Shown: positions 33,757 through 41,673, counted from the stretch's first letter. The stretch: 64,000 nucleotides of DNA from an uncultured Bacteroidales bacterium (GCA_902798615.1 CADBXL010000008.1:62001-126000), one strand, 5' to 3'. The notes: generated by a model not told the origin, from the letters alone. A program made the numbers and translations.

Positions 33757-36141
33757 TTAATTATAAAATGTCCATGAAACACCGATACGGAAGACTCTTT
33801 CGTTCATCGGATAGTGAGGAACGGTGAAATAATTCAAAGGTTCCTGTCCTGCATTCACGTGGCTCATCATCGCAAAGAAGCGACATCCCTTGAGCACGAA
33901 GTTGGCATATACGTCCACGAATGGATAGTTGCCCAGTTTCGTTCTTACCGCAGCGTTCTGCTGAACAGCGAACTGTCCAAGACCAGGCACATACTCTGGA
34001 GCGTTGTACTTGGTGAAATACGATACGTCAGCTCCGAAATGGCATTTAAGCACCTTGGCAATCTTGAAGTCGAGATAAAGATTGCTCCATATATTGAACT
34101 TTGGCAATGGGAGGGCGCTTTCCTGCTCGCAGAGCTGATATGTGACGCGGTTCTCCCAATTGAGAATGCCGAGTTTGAAGTCCTGCGACAGTTCTGCCGT
34201 GAAGACATTCACGTCCTTGTCATACTGACATAGATTTGCCGTATGATTGATTTGCAACCCAGCAGGAGACAGTTCATGTCTTGTTGTCAGGAACGTATAG
34301 CTCTTGATATTGTCAACCCCGACACGCAGAGAGGTCTTTGTCCTTGGGAAGGAAACACCACCTCCAATGTGCGTGTGCTTCTGTTTCACCAATCCTTCAG
34401 GTTGCCATGAATAGTGCCTGCCATGATACTCTGACAGAAAATAGTCAGGAGCCAAGGCATGATAGAATCCATCTACATTCACCGTGACGGTATCTCCGAA
34501 GATAGGCACATTAACATCTGCCGTTCCGTCAAGAGTGAAGTCGTTCTGCATATCGTCGTTACTATATACGCAATAGTTTGCATTCACATTGTAGTGAAAG
34601 AGAGAACCGAGCGTCTTTGTAAGCTGACCACCGACATAGATATTTGTCTCATTATGTATGGAATCAACGACCGCACTTCTTTCCTTATCAAAGCCAGGAT
34701 ATACATGACGACCAATATCGTAGGTGGCAAATGCCTTGAGACCTGCCGGCACATATTTATTGAAACCTTCAAGCAAGGCAACAGCAAATGTATTGTCTAT
34801 CTTGGTATAGAAGTTATAATCGCTAAAACGAGTATAATCCAAACCATATTTATCATATAGATAATAGTTTGCCGGAGTATTGTATGCTATGTATTCACGA
34901 CCATAATGATCAACCGTAGCGGTATGAATGAAACTTGTGACTGGCACGTATTCATTCTTCAGCCATGATGTGTCCTCAGCTTCCTTCTTCTTTTCTGCAA
35001 GAAGTGAATCGGCAACTGACTCGCTACCTACGCTTATACGGGCATTAGCAGCCGCAGCGGTAGAGTCAACAGGCAAGTCGCCTTCAATCTTTGCATCCTT
35101 AGGACGACCTGCCAATGTCTCGTTCGGACGTCCCTTGGTATCCACGTCGCCATTCTGCATCTTCTCGCGATCCTCAGCCTCCTTACGTGCTGCCATCGCG
35201 AATTTCTTAGCCTCAATCTCCTGCTTCGTCATAGGAACCTTGCGGTAGAAACCTACGTTGTAACGATGCGAGAGGTAGAAATGCAGAGCGTTGTTTTTAT
35301 TCCAGTTTGACGATAGATTAGTAGGAATCTCTAACGATACGAAGTTTACTGCATTTATCGAAGGGTCATCAGGATCTGTGATATACTTATCCTCAGCTAT
35401 ACCGCCATTTTCTGAATTCTTCATATGGTCGGTAGAGAACGCGAAGTGTGCCTGATAACGCTCACCTAGATATGACGTCCAGAGAGTATAGTCAAACAAA
35501 GCCGTAGATTGTGAATCGTAATAGCCTCGTCCATACATATAGTTGAACTTCATTCCAAATCCCAATCGCTTGTTCACGTTAGTGGCGAACAGCACCTTGA
35601 GATAGTCCTCACCATCAGTACGGTCACCACAAGTATAGAAGCTGACATTTGTTATAGGTGAGAGCGTATTGGTGAAACGCAAATCCTCAATTGGCGTGAG
35701 GAAGAAGTCTAGCGGATCGGTAAACACAAACGTCGGTATGTGTGAACGATCCATGAAGATACGGTTCAGACGAGGTGCACCCAGATTTCCCGTGGTGTTG
35801 TACTCCCCATACTTGCCCGATGTGAACACCGTATTCATGAATAGATGCTGAAGCGTATCCTCTTCTACAGGAATACGGTCACCGTAAAGAGGATCTATCG
35901 TCCAGACATACATGCCCTTAGGAACAATCTTCTTTTCTGCATTTTCGCCTTTTGACCTTGCGTTTGGATTGAAGGTATTGGTGCTGGAATCAAATCCACC
36001 CGGCGGAGCCTCAATATACGGATTATCCAACAGGTTGCCATCATCCCGCCTATCATCCAAGCCCCTGTATGTGTTCTGAGCATGAACGAGAGGCAACGCC
36101 ACCAAATTGAAAAATATGATCGAGAGATATCTCTTCATCAA
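33757..36141 (-). CDS. Putative outer-membrane porin (Porin_10 type)
   Basis: 794 residues: signal peptide ending VHAQN, a periplasmic or plug-like N-terminal region (PKGMYVWTIDPLYGDRIPVEEDTLQHLFMN) and a large beta-barrel made of amphipathic strands to the C-terminal RIGVSWTFYN (terminal aromatic). The order of motifs, including RLNRIFMDRS and FVFTDPLDFF, matches the Bacteroidetes putative-porin family. An unusual charged, Ala/Glu/Lys-rich segment of about 90 residues (about 305-395) interrupts the barrel. The start could be either of two adjacent Met codons. Placed before galM and galK, it may admit sugars, which is inference. Confidence 0.85.
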   Translation of the reverse strand: MMKRYLSIIFFNLVALPLVHAQNTYRGLDDRRDDGNLLDNPYIEAPPGGFDSSTNTFNPNARSKGENAEKKIVPKGMYVWTIDPLYGDRIPVEEDTLQHLFMNTVFTSGKYGEYNTTGNLGAPRLNRIFMDRSHIPTFVFTDPLDFFLTPIEDLRFTNTLSPITNVSFYTCGDRTDGEDYLKVLFATNVNKRLGFGMKFNYMYGRGYYDSQSTALFDYTLWTSYLGERYQAHFAFSTDHMKNSENGGIAEDKYITDPDDPSINAVNFVSLEIPTNLSSNWNKNNALHFYLSHRYNVGFYRKVPMTKQEIEAKKFAMAARKEAEDREKMQNGDVDTKGRPNETLAGRPKDAKIEGDLPVDSTAAAANARISVGSESVADSLLAEKKKEAEDTSWLKNEYVPVTSFIHTATVDHYGREYIAYNTPANYYLYDKYGLDYTRFSDYNFYTKIDNTFAVALLEGFNKYVPAGLKAFATYDIGRHVYPGFDKERSAVVDSIHNETNIYVGGQLTKTLGSLFHYNVNANYCVYSNDDMQNDFTLDGTADVNVPIFGDTVTVNVDGFYHALAPDYFLSEYHGRHYSWQPEGLVKQKHTHIGGGVSFPRTKTSLRVGVDNIKSYTFLTTRHELSPAGLQINHTANLCQYDKDVNVFTAELSQDFKLGILNWENRVTYQLCEQESALPLPKFNIWSNLYLDFKIAKVLKCHFGADVSYFTKYNAPEYVPGLGQFAVQQNAAVRTKLGNYPFVDVYANFVLKGCRFFAMMSHVNAGQEPLNYFTVPHYPMNERVFRIGVSWTFYN

Positions 36142-36152
36142 TAAGTCTTAAT

Positions 36153-36425
36153 CTATTTCTTCACAAATCGCAGGGCACATTCTGCCATTTTGAATGCCAT
36201 TGCGATGATGAACACTACGATTCCCATCGCCTCATTCCCTTTGAAATACATATAGGCTCCTATTACGCCTATTACCATGAACAGAATGTTGAATATCTGA
36301 CGAAGCATAAAGAATCTGCCTTTGCCGTCATCAGGCTTACGATGATGACGCTCTGGACGCTTAGCGAGCCCTACAGTCTCTTCTGCTTCAGTTGTTTCTG
36401 ATATATTGTTTATTTCTTCTTCCAT
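36153..36425 (-). CDS. Small membrane protein, two transmembrane helices
   Basis: 90 residues: a charged cytosolic N-terminus (residues 1-38, Glu-rich, then Arg/His-rich RPERHHRKPDDGKGR) followed by two helices (FNILFMVIGVIGAYMYF and GIVVFIIAMAFKMAECALRF). The spacing is 11 bases to the porin gene and 8 bases from the DUF4468 gene. Function unknown; the tight operon suggests a link with the envelope. Confidence 0.7.
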   Translation of the reverse strand: MEEEINNISETTEAEETVGLAKRPERHHRKPDDGKGRFFMLRQIFNILFMVIGVIGAYMYFKGNEAMGIVVFIIAMAFKMAECALRFVKK

Positions 36426-36433
36426 TAAAGAAA

Positions 36434-37060
36434 TTATTTAAGCGTATATTCGAACTGCTTCAGTATCTGCTCCATACGATCGATAGTACAGATGCGGAAT
36501 TTCTTTGTACCGCCCTTAGTGAAGCCTGTGCCCTTCTTATTGAAGGCCACCTTATCGGCAATCATCTCCTCGGCTGTATAGTGAGCCTCTGTAGGGCGAC
36601 CTTCCTCGTAGTGATAGCTGATATTGGTGATTATCACCTTGCAGCTTCCGTCGGAACATTCTACTGATACAGCATAGTTCATCTTTGTCTTGTCGAGCGA
36701 GAGAGCCCTGTCGCTGAACACGAGCCATTCCTGTGCTCGGGCAACAATCTTGTGACCGATACGGTCAACAACGGCAAGAGAAGACTTCTCTGTCTGATTC
36801 TCACTCTTAACGAGAGTGCTGAAATATGAAAGAGCCTTTTCGTAAACCTTATCAGCAGGCATTCCTTCTACGGTATAGGTCTTTTCCCATGTCACCTTGC
36901 CATTAGCTTCCGGTACCCCACCCTGCATATACTTAGCCGGTATGTCCTTGTCCTTACGCTCAAAGAGCGCACGACGTCTGGTTTGCCCATCTCCGTCTGT
37001 CTGTGCATTAACGGATAGAGTCATAGCAAGGATGAATATTAATGCTGTTAACTTTTTCAT
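36434..37060 (-). CDS. DUF4468-containing periplasmic protein
   Basis: 208 residues with signal peptide ending VNAQT. The DUF4468 fold covers about 55-160 (GKVTWEKTYTVEGMPADKVYEKALSYFSTL... then MNYAVSVECSDGSCKVIITNISYHYEEG), a TBP-like domain frequent in Bacteroidetes secreted proteins, of unknown role. It is the first gene of the string leading to the porin, galM and galK. The promoter element CAAAGATA is at 37205-37212 and the leader is occupied by a 7-bp repeat array. Confidence 0.85.
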   Translation of the reverse strand: MKKLTALIFILAMTLSVNAQTDGDGQTRRRALFERKDKDIPAKYMQGGVPEANGKVTWEKTYTVEGMPADKVYEKALSYFSTLVKSENQTEKSSLAVVDRIGHKIVARAQEWLVFSDRALSLDKTKMNYAVSVECSDGSCKVIITNISYHYEEGRPTEAHYTAEEMIADKVAFNKKGTGFTKGGTKKFRICTIDRMEQILKQFEYTLK

Positions 37061-37074
37061 TGTTTTATTGTTTT

Positions 37075-37193
37075 AAAGGCAAATGTCTAAAGGCAAAAGG
37101 CAAATGTCAAAAGGCAAAAGACTTTAGACCTTAGACCTTAGACTTTAGACCTTAGACTTTAGTCCTTAGACTTTAGTCCTTAATCCTTAGAAC
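37075..37193. repeat. 7-bp-period array in the DUF4468 gene leader
   Basis: Seventeen consecutive 7-base blocks in unbroken phase: aaaggca, aatgtct, aaaggca, aaaggca, aatgtca, aaaggca, aaagact, then ttagacc/ttagact/ttagtcc variants to ttagaac. Left and right halves are partly complementary (GTCTAAAGG against CCTTTAGAC-like blocks). It lies wholly between the promoter and the start codon. Confidence 0.85.
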
Positions 37194-37204
37194 GTTTTTG
37201 TCTG

Positions 37205-37212
37205 CAAAGATA
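37205..37212 (-). promoter_or_regulatory. -7 element of the DUF4468-porin-gal gene string
   Basis: CAAAGATA, i.e. TATCTTTG on the minus strand, inside TGCAAAGATAATAAAAA, a context also found at the GH67 promoter (18578-18593). Confidence 0.6.
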
Positions 37213-37249
37213 ATAAAAAAAGTAGAATGAAAGTATGTTTAAGCATTAT

Positions 37250-37996
37250 TTAACATTGTACGACTTCCATTGTCATGGAAATATCGGTCTTAGGTCTGTC
37301 GCCTGATGCCGTTGCCGTATTCTGTATTTTCTCAACTACTTCAAGACCGCTCTCGACCTCTCCGAAGACGGTGTACTGGTTGTCGAGGAAAGGAGTTCCA
37401 CCAACTGTTGTGTAAGCCTCAACCTGCTCAGGAGTAAACTCAGGCTTTGGCATCTCCGCACATGTAGCCTTTGTCTGAGCGATGAGTTCATCCTGCAATT
37501 CCTGCAAGCCTGCCTGATCACGATTGCGACGCAGATCCATTATCTTTGCACGATTCTCTGCCACGAGGCTATTGAAAGCTGTCTGCTCTTGCTGCATAGC
37601 CAACTGACGTTCCATCTGCTTGAGTTCCTGTGGCTTATACACCTTTCCCCAAACGATATAGAACTGCGAACCGCTACTCTCACGCTTAGGGTTCACCTCG
37701 TCCCCCTGACGTGCAGCCGACAGAGCGCCACGCTTGTGGAAGAGCTGTGGATATACGAACTCAGCAGGAATGGTATAGCCTGGGCCGCCCGTTCCGAGCA
37801 TCTTCCCAGCAGGTGCATCCTTACTGTTAGGATCACCTCCCTGAATCATAAAGTCCTTGATTACGCGATGGAAGAGAGTACCATCATAATAACTCTCCTT
37901 CGCCAGTTTGATGAAGTTATCACGATGCTTTGGAGTCTCGTCGTAGAGACGAACGATAATCTCGCCCTCTGTTGTATTTATCTTTATCTTTGTCAT
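37250..37996 (-). CDS. Cyclophilin-type peptidyl-prolyl cis-trans isomerase
   Basis: 248 residues, no signal peptide, so cytosolic. The cyclophilin core is present: ESYYDGTLFHRVIKDFMIQGGDPN (active-site Phe-His-Arg) and ESSGSQFYIVWGKVY. The second half of the core, TPFLDNQYTVFGEVESGLEVVEKI, is separated by a charged helical insertion of about 75 residues (about 120-195), likely a coiled coil (MERQLAMQQEQTAFNSLVAE, KIMDLRRNRDQAGLQELQDE). It catalyses proline isomerisation during folding. Confidence 0.93.
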   Translation of the reverse strand: MTKIKINTTEGEIIVRLYDETPKHRDNFIKLAKESYYDGTLFHRVIKDFMIQGGDPNSKDAPAGKMLGTGGPGYTIPAEFVYPQLFHKRGALSAARQGDEVNPKRESSGSQFYIVWGKVYKPQELKQMERQLAMQQEQTAFNSLVAENRAKIMDLRRNRDQAGLQELQDELIAQTKATCAEMPKPEFTPEQVEAYTTVGGTPFLDNQYTVFGEVESGLEVVEKIQNTATASGDRPKTDISMTMEVVQC

Positions 37997-38013
37997 TATA
38001 TTTGTTTTTTATG

Positions 38014-38044
38014 CAAAAGTAATGAAATATTTTGAATATTCAAA
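38014..38044 (-). promoter_or_regulatory. Promoter of the cyclophilin gene
   Basis: On the minus strand TTTG (38041-38044), 19 bases, TACTTTTG (38014-38021); an exact match to the Bacteroidetes form, just upstream of the start codon. Confidence 0.75.
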
Positions 38045-38098
38045 GAAAAACCTCGACTTTTTCCTGTAAGCGACTAAACGTAAACGATTTTTCAGCCG

Positions 38099-38230
38099 TT
38101 GTTCCTACGTTGTTCTTCCCTTCTTCCTCCGTTGATCCTCCGTACCAAAGTCGGTGCAAAGTCGGTGGAAAGTCGGTGAAGAAGCGTTTTTATAGCGAAC
38201 AAAAAGCGGAGGCACATCGAGCTTGGTACT
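38099..38230. repeat. 11-bp-period palindromic array (locus H)
   Basis: Twelve consecutive 11-base blocks: ttgttcctacg, ttgttcttccc, ttcttcctccg, ttgatcctccg, taccaaagtcg, gtgcaaagtcg, gtggaaagtcg, gtgaagaagcg, tttttatagcg, aacaaaaagcg, gaggcacatcg, agcttggtact. Bases 38140-38167 are the exact reverse complement of 416-443. Blocks 2 and 11-12 recur in the array at 39000. Confidence 0.85.
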
Positions 38231-38276
38231 GAGAATGAGCTTACTTCCTTGGGAAAGGCAGGTTGGTTACTCAAGT

Positions 38277-38550
38277 TTCGCAAGTCAAGAATTGCCTGGA
38301 AGGCAATACTATTAGTAACCGAGGCGCATACTCGACGAAGGAGAGGATGCCCTCGGATAGGAAACCACCTCTACCATTTTCCAGCCTGGAAGGCTGTACA
38401 TAATTTACTTTCACACATGACCTTTCTCGATGTACTGCCTTTCAGGCAGCATAAGGACACGAGTGCACAAATCCCCGCACATCCTCGTTTCACTCGTATG
38501 TACGGGGTTACTCATAGTATTGCCTTCCAGGCAATTCCGAACTTACAAGA
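38277..38550. repeat. Giant nested palindrome
   Basis: The 31-base arms at 38290-38320 (starting AATTGCCTGGAAGGCAATAC) and 38506-38536 are inverted copies with one mismatch. Inside, GAGGATGCCC..GGAT pairs with the complement near 38460-38500 and CAGCCTGGAAGGCTGTACAT (38382 on) with ATGTACTGCCTTTCAGGCAG. Each arm also contains its own short palindrome (ATTGCCTGGAAGGCAAT). Confidence 0.8.
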
Positions 38551-38556
38551 CTTGAA

Positions 38557-38985
38557 CTAATACCCGAAAAGATCAACAAGTAAATCATACCCTACCCCAG
38601 AAAGATTGTAACGATCAATTATATATTTCGAAAAGAGAGTTGCAGGTAATACCGAAAGCAAACTTATTATTAGTATCAACGAAAAAAGCCCGTCAGATAT
38701 TAATTTATCCGCTTTACAATTAGAAAAAGTATCTTTCAAATCCCATGATCTATTAAGATATCTGATTGTTATGAATACAACAATAAATATGCCATACAAG
38801 AGAAACAAAATAACTGGCACTCTATTATTATCCTTACACATTACTTGACTCCAAACAAGAAGTGGTAATTGTAAATACCAAAGCCAAAATGCCAAGACTG
38901 TGATACTACGACCTGTTTCAGAACTCAAATACCTCCTATAGTTTGCCATAAAGAGCCTATAATAGATATAATCTAAAATCTTCAT
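38557..38985 (-). CDS. Small integral membrane protein, paralogue 1
   Basis: 142 residues beginning MKILDYIYYRLF, with about three transmembrane helices (VLAFWLWYLQLPLLVW, VILFLLYGIFIVVFITI, LFSLILIISLLSVLP). It shares its N-terminus and helix plan with the product of 39124-39480, including a charged RYL...LKDTFSNCKADKLI segment. No function is known to me. Its stop lies seven bases after the giant palindrome ends. Confidence 0.7.
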   Translation of the reverse strand: MKILDYIYYRLFMANYRRYLSSETGRSITVLAFWLWYLQLPLLVWSQVMCKDNNRVPVILFLLYGIFIVVFITIRYLNRSWDLKDTFSNCKADKLISDGLFSLILIISLLSVLPATLFSKYIIDRYNLSGVGYDLLVDLFGY

Positions 38986-38999
38986 ATTCTTCTTATCTG

Positions 39000-39120
39000 T
39001 TATTCTTCCGTTGTTCTTCCCTTGTTCCTCCTAACCAAGCTCGATGAAGCTCTTATTCAGGAGCGGCCTATAAACGGAGGTTCATCGAGTTTGGTACTGA
39101 GGATCAACGGAGGAAAAACA
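39000..39120. repeat. 11-bp-period palindromic array (locus I)
   Basis: Eleven consecutive 11-base blocks: ttattcttccg, ttgttcttccc, ttgttcctcct, aaccaagctcg, atgaagctctt, attcaggagcg, gcctataaacg, gaggttcatcg, agtttggtact, gaggatcaacg, gaggaaaaaca. It shares several blocks with locus H and fills the space between the two paralogous membrane protein genes. Confidence 0.85.
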
Positions 39121-39123
39121 AGC

Positions 39124-39480
39124 CTAAAGTGCAAAAGCAACAAACAGGCAAATCAACAAAAGCAGCCCAAATAGCCACGTCGGAATCATTTTGTTCACTC
39201 CACAATTTGAATATCGATCTAAAATTTCCTTTACTTTATCATCCTTAATATATCTTATTGAGACAGAAGCAATAACAAATATCAAGAAAGGAATACTATA
39301 TCTATCTTTAATATATCCATCCTCAAACATCACTTTACAACAACCATTAAATATTGGTCGGAATAAAACGAAAAGTATAATTGATATAGAAATAATACTA
39401 TCGAGTTTGGGCAATCTATAAAAATTGCTTTTTTTGAAGTATAAATAGAACCGATAAAAGATATAATCTAAAATTTTCAT
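39124..39480 (-). CDS. Small integral membrane protein, paralogue 2
   Basis: 118 residues beginning MKILDYIFYRFY, with about three hydrophobic segments (IISISIILFVLFRPIF, PFLIFVIASVSIRYI, LFGLLLLICLFVAFAL) and a linker DKVKEILDRYSNCGVNKMI that parallels the first copy. It is shorter at the C-terminus. With the array that follows it, it looks like one half of a duplicated gene-plus-array module. Confidence 0.68.
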   Translation of the reverse strand: MKILDYIFYRFYLYFKKSNFYRLPKLDSIISISIILFVLFRPIFNGCCKVMFEDGYIKDRYSIPFLIFVIASVSIRYIKDDKVKEILDRYSNCGVNKMIPTWLFGLLLLICLFVAFAL

Positions 39481-39566
39481 ATTCTACTATTATTTTTTGA
39501 TTCCAAAGACAAAAGTAAACAAAATTCCTAACATGACAAAGGAAAAACGTAAAAAATCGTGGGACA

Positions 39567-39598
39567 TTTGGAGTTGTCATATTTTTTGCGTAACTTTG
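39567..39598 (+). promoter_or_regulatory. Promoter of the ThiD-AraC fusion gene
   Basis: TTTG (39567-39570), 20 bases, TAACTTTG (39591-39598). Transcription should begin near 39605, exactly where an in-frame GTG lies, so the mRNA may be leaderless. Confidence 0.75.
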
Positions 39599-39604
39599 CC
39601 CGAC

Positions 39605-40675
39605 GTGAAGATAATAACCCCGATATTGACGATTTCTGGCTCTGACGGCATTGGTTCATCAGGCATTCAGGCAGACATCAAGACAATCACAAGTCTTGGT
39701 GGGGATGCTATGACCGTTATTACATGTATGGCTCTCAACGATGGAAAGGGTATGAAATGGCATACGCTTCATGAGGATGTCATAACAGATCAGGCAAGGA
39801 CGATAATGGACACTATGCACCCAAAGGCGGTAAAGGTGGGACTTATCCGTGATCCTCTCACGATTAAGAATATAAGAGATGAAATCGTCGGGTGCAAAAG
39901 GATTGTATGTGCCCCAGGAATATTCGCATCAGACAGTTCGCAACTTATTGACGATGAATCCATTCAAGCTATCATCACCTATCTCATTCCAGAATCAATC
40001 CTGTTGATGCTAAGATGCAACGAGGCAGAGAAGATTCTGGGCATGAAGATAACGTCTAATGACGATATGCTAAAGGCTGCAAGGGAACTGAAAGACATGG
40101 GAGCAGAATGGGTGATGCTTCGTGGAGGTCAGTTGGCTGACGGTCGCCTTACTGCCCTACTCTATGGCGAGGACAAGGCGCATTTCTTCACCTCTTATAA
40201 TATTCAGGGATGGAAGAAACATGGTGTGGGAAGTGCGTTGTCAGCAGCCATAACCACAAGACTTGGTATGGGTGATGATGTTCCTACAGCCATAAGAAAT
40301 GCCCACGATTTTGTGCATAGTCGTGTGGTATATGCTGTTAGCAACGAGAAACAGAGCCCTCGCGCAAAGGATATATATAATGAGATGATTAGCCTTGTGG
40401 CTGAGTTTTACAAGAAAGAGCATAGCGTTGCCTTCTATGCCGACAAACTGAACATCACGACAAGGTATCTGTCTCAGGTAACGGACAAGACCGTGGGGAA
40501 ATCGCCTAAACAGGTTATCTCCGACTATATTATAAACGAGGCAAAGATGCTTCTCGACAATTCAAGGCTTACCATTCAGGAGATTTCCGACAGATTAGGC
40601 TTCTCCTCCCAGACAATGTTCTGCAAGTTCTTCAAAGAACAGGAGAAACATACACCTACGGAATATAGAAGATAA
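39605..40675 (+). CDS. Degenerate ThiD/pyridoxal-kinase-like domain fused to an AraC DNA-binding domain; likely pdx regulator
   Basis: 356 residues from GTG 39605 (VKIITPILTISGSDG); codons upstream of this lie in the promoter. Residues about 1-250 resemble HMP/HMP-P (ThiD) or pyridoxal kinases: TISGSDGIGSSGIQADIKTI matches the N-terminal substrate loop. Yet the family's GTGCT/GTGDT phosphate loop reads HGVGSALSAA, the DPV segment reads VCAPGIF and the TPN segment reads LRCNEAE, so catalysis is doubtful. Residues about 262-356 are a clear AraC domain (YADKLNITTRYLSQVTDKTVGKSPKQ and IQEISDRLGFSSQTMFCKFFKEQ). It sits directly upstream of pdxS-pdxT. Inference: a sensor that binds pyridoxal, PLP or a pyrimidine and controls PLP synthesis. 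Confidence 0.85.
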   Translation: MKIITPILTISGSDGIGSSGIQADIKTITSLGGDAMTVITCMALNDGKGMKWHTLHEDVITDQARTIMDTMHPKAVKVGLIRDPLTIKNIRDEIVGCKRIVCAPGIFASDSSQLIDDESIQAIITYLIPESILLMLRCNEAEKILGMKITSNDDMLKAARELKDMGAEWVMLRGGQLADGRLTALLYGEDKAHFFTSYNIQGWKKHGVGSALSAAITTRLGMGDDVPTAIRNAHDFVHSRVVYAVSNEKQSPRAKDIYNEMISLVAEFYKKEHSVAFYADKLNITTRYLSQVTDKTVGKSPKQVISDYIINEAKMLLDNSRLTIQEISDRLGFSSQTMFCKFFKEQEKHTPTEYRR

Positions 40676-40693
40676 TAGTCACTTACCTTTTTC

Positions 40694-40720
40694 GGAACAA
40701 TATTTTACTATATAGGAACA
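40694..40720 (+). promoter_or_regulatory. Candidate AraC-type operator of pdxS: GGAACA direct repeats
   Basis: CGGAACAA (40693-40700) and AGGAACAG (40714-40721) are direct repeats exactly 21 bases apart. The downstream copy ends four bases before the -33 TTTG, the usual place for an AraC-type activator touching RNA polymerase. Confidence 0.5.
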
Positions 40721-40724
40721 GACT

Positions 40725-40756
40725 TTTGTCGGTTCCTTTTTTTGTACCTACCTTTG
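40725..40756 (+). promoter_or_regulatory. Promoter of pdxS-pdxT
   Basis: TTTG (40725-40728), 20 bases, TACCTTTG (40749-40756), then a leader of about 40 bases. Confidence 0.8.
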
Positions 40757-40800
40757 CAGCCAGATTAAAGGAATAACAAAAAAAAAATCAATATTTTAAG

Positions 40801-41673
40801 ATGGAAAATAGAACTATTCTCAACCGTAACCTTGCACAGATGCTTAAGGGCGGTGTTATTATGGACGTGACAACTCCTGAACAGGCAAAGATAGCAGAGG
40901 CTGCTGGTGCTTGCGCAGTAATGGCTTTAGAGCGTATTCCTGCTGATATTCGTGCTGCTGGTGGGGTTTCACGTATGAGCGACCCTAAGATGATCAAGGG
41001 TATTCAGGAGGCTGTATCAATCCCTGTAATGGCAAAGGTACGTATCGGACATTTCGTAGAAGCACAGATTCTTGAGGCTATCGAGATTGATTATATTGAT
41101 GAGAGTGAGGTATTAAGCCCTGCTGATGATGTATATCACATTGACAAGCGCAAGTTCAACGTTCCTTTCGTTTGTGGTGCAAAGGATCTTGGTGAGGCTC
41201 TCCGTCGTATCAACGAGGGTGCAACAATGATCCGTACAAAGGGCGAGCCAGGAACAGGTGATGTTATTCAGGCAGTTCGCCACATGAGAATGATGCAAAG
41301 CGAAATCCGCCGTCTTGTATCTATGAGTGAGGATGAGCTTTACGAGGCAGCAAAGCAGTTGCGTGTGCCTTACGACCTTGTACAGTTCGTTCACGAGAAC
41401 GGCAAACTTCCTGTTGTAAACTTCGCAGCTGGTGGTGTTGCAACCCCAGCCGATGCAGCATTGATGATGCAGTTAGGTGCTGAGGGTGTGTTCGTAGGTA
41501 GCGGTATATTCAAGAGCGGAGACCCAGTAAAGCGTGCTCAGGCAATAGTAAAGGCCGTTACAAACTATAACAACCCAAAGATTATCGCAGAACTCAGCGA
41601 GGATCTTGGCGAGGCTATGGTTGGTATCAACGAAAGCGAGATTGAACTGCTGATGGCGGAGAGGGGGAAATAA
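40801..41673 (+). CDS. pdxS: Pyridoxal 5'-phosphate synthase lyase subunit PdxS
   Basis: 290 residues, the usual PdxS size. With PdxT it makes PLP from ribose-5-phosphate, glyceraldehyde-3-phosphate and glutamine-derived ammonia in the cytosol. Conserved segments: [39 protein letters not shown], the Schiff-base lysine in [13 protein letters not shown] (about residue 80), the second lysine in [17 protein letters not shown], and [34 protein letters not shown]. It is probably activated by the product of the gene upstream. Confidence 0.98.
   Translation: MENRTILNRNLAQMLKGGVIMDVTTPEQAKIAEAAGACAVMALERIPADIRAAGGVSRMSDPKMIKGIQEAVSIPVMAKVRIGHFVEAQILEAIEIDYIDESEVLSPADDVYHIDKRKFNVPFVCGAKDLGEALRRINEGATMIRTKGEPGTGDVIQAVRHMRMMQSEIRRLVSMSEDELYEAAKQLRVPYDLVQFVHENGKLPVVNFAAGGVATPADAALMMQLGAEGVFVGSGIFKSGDPVKRAQAIVKAVTNYNNPKIIAELSEDLGEAMVGINESEIELLMAERGK

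Noticed and set aside
38290..38536. Invertible promoter flanked by 31-bp inverted repeats
   Set aside because: The enclosed 185 bp is itself palindromic, has no TAnnTTTG promoter and no recombinase gene nearby, so a static hairpin is simpler.
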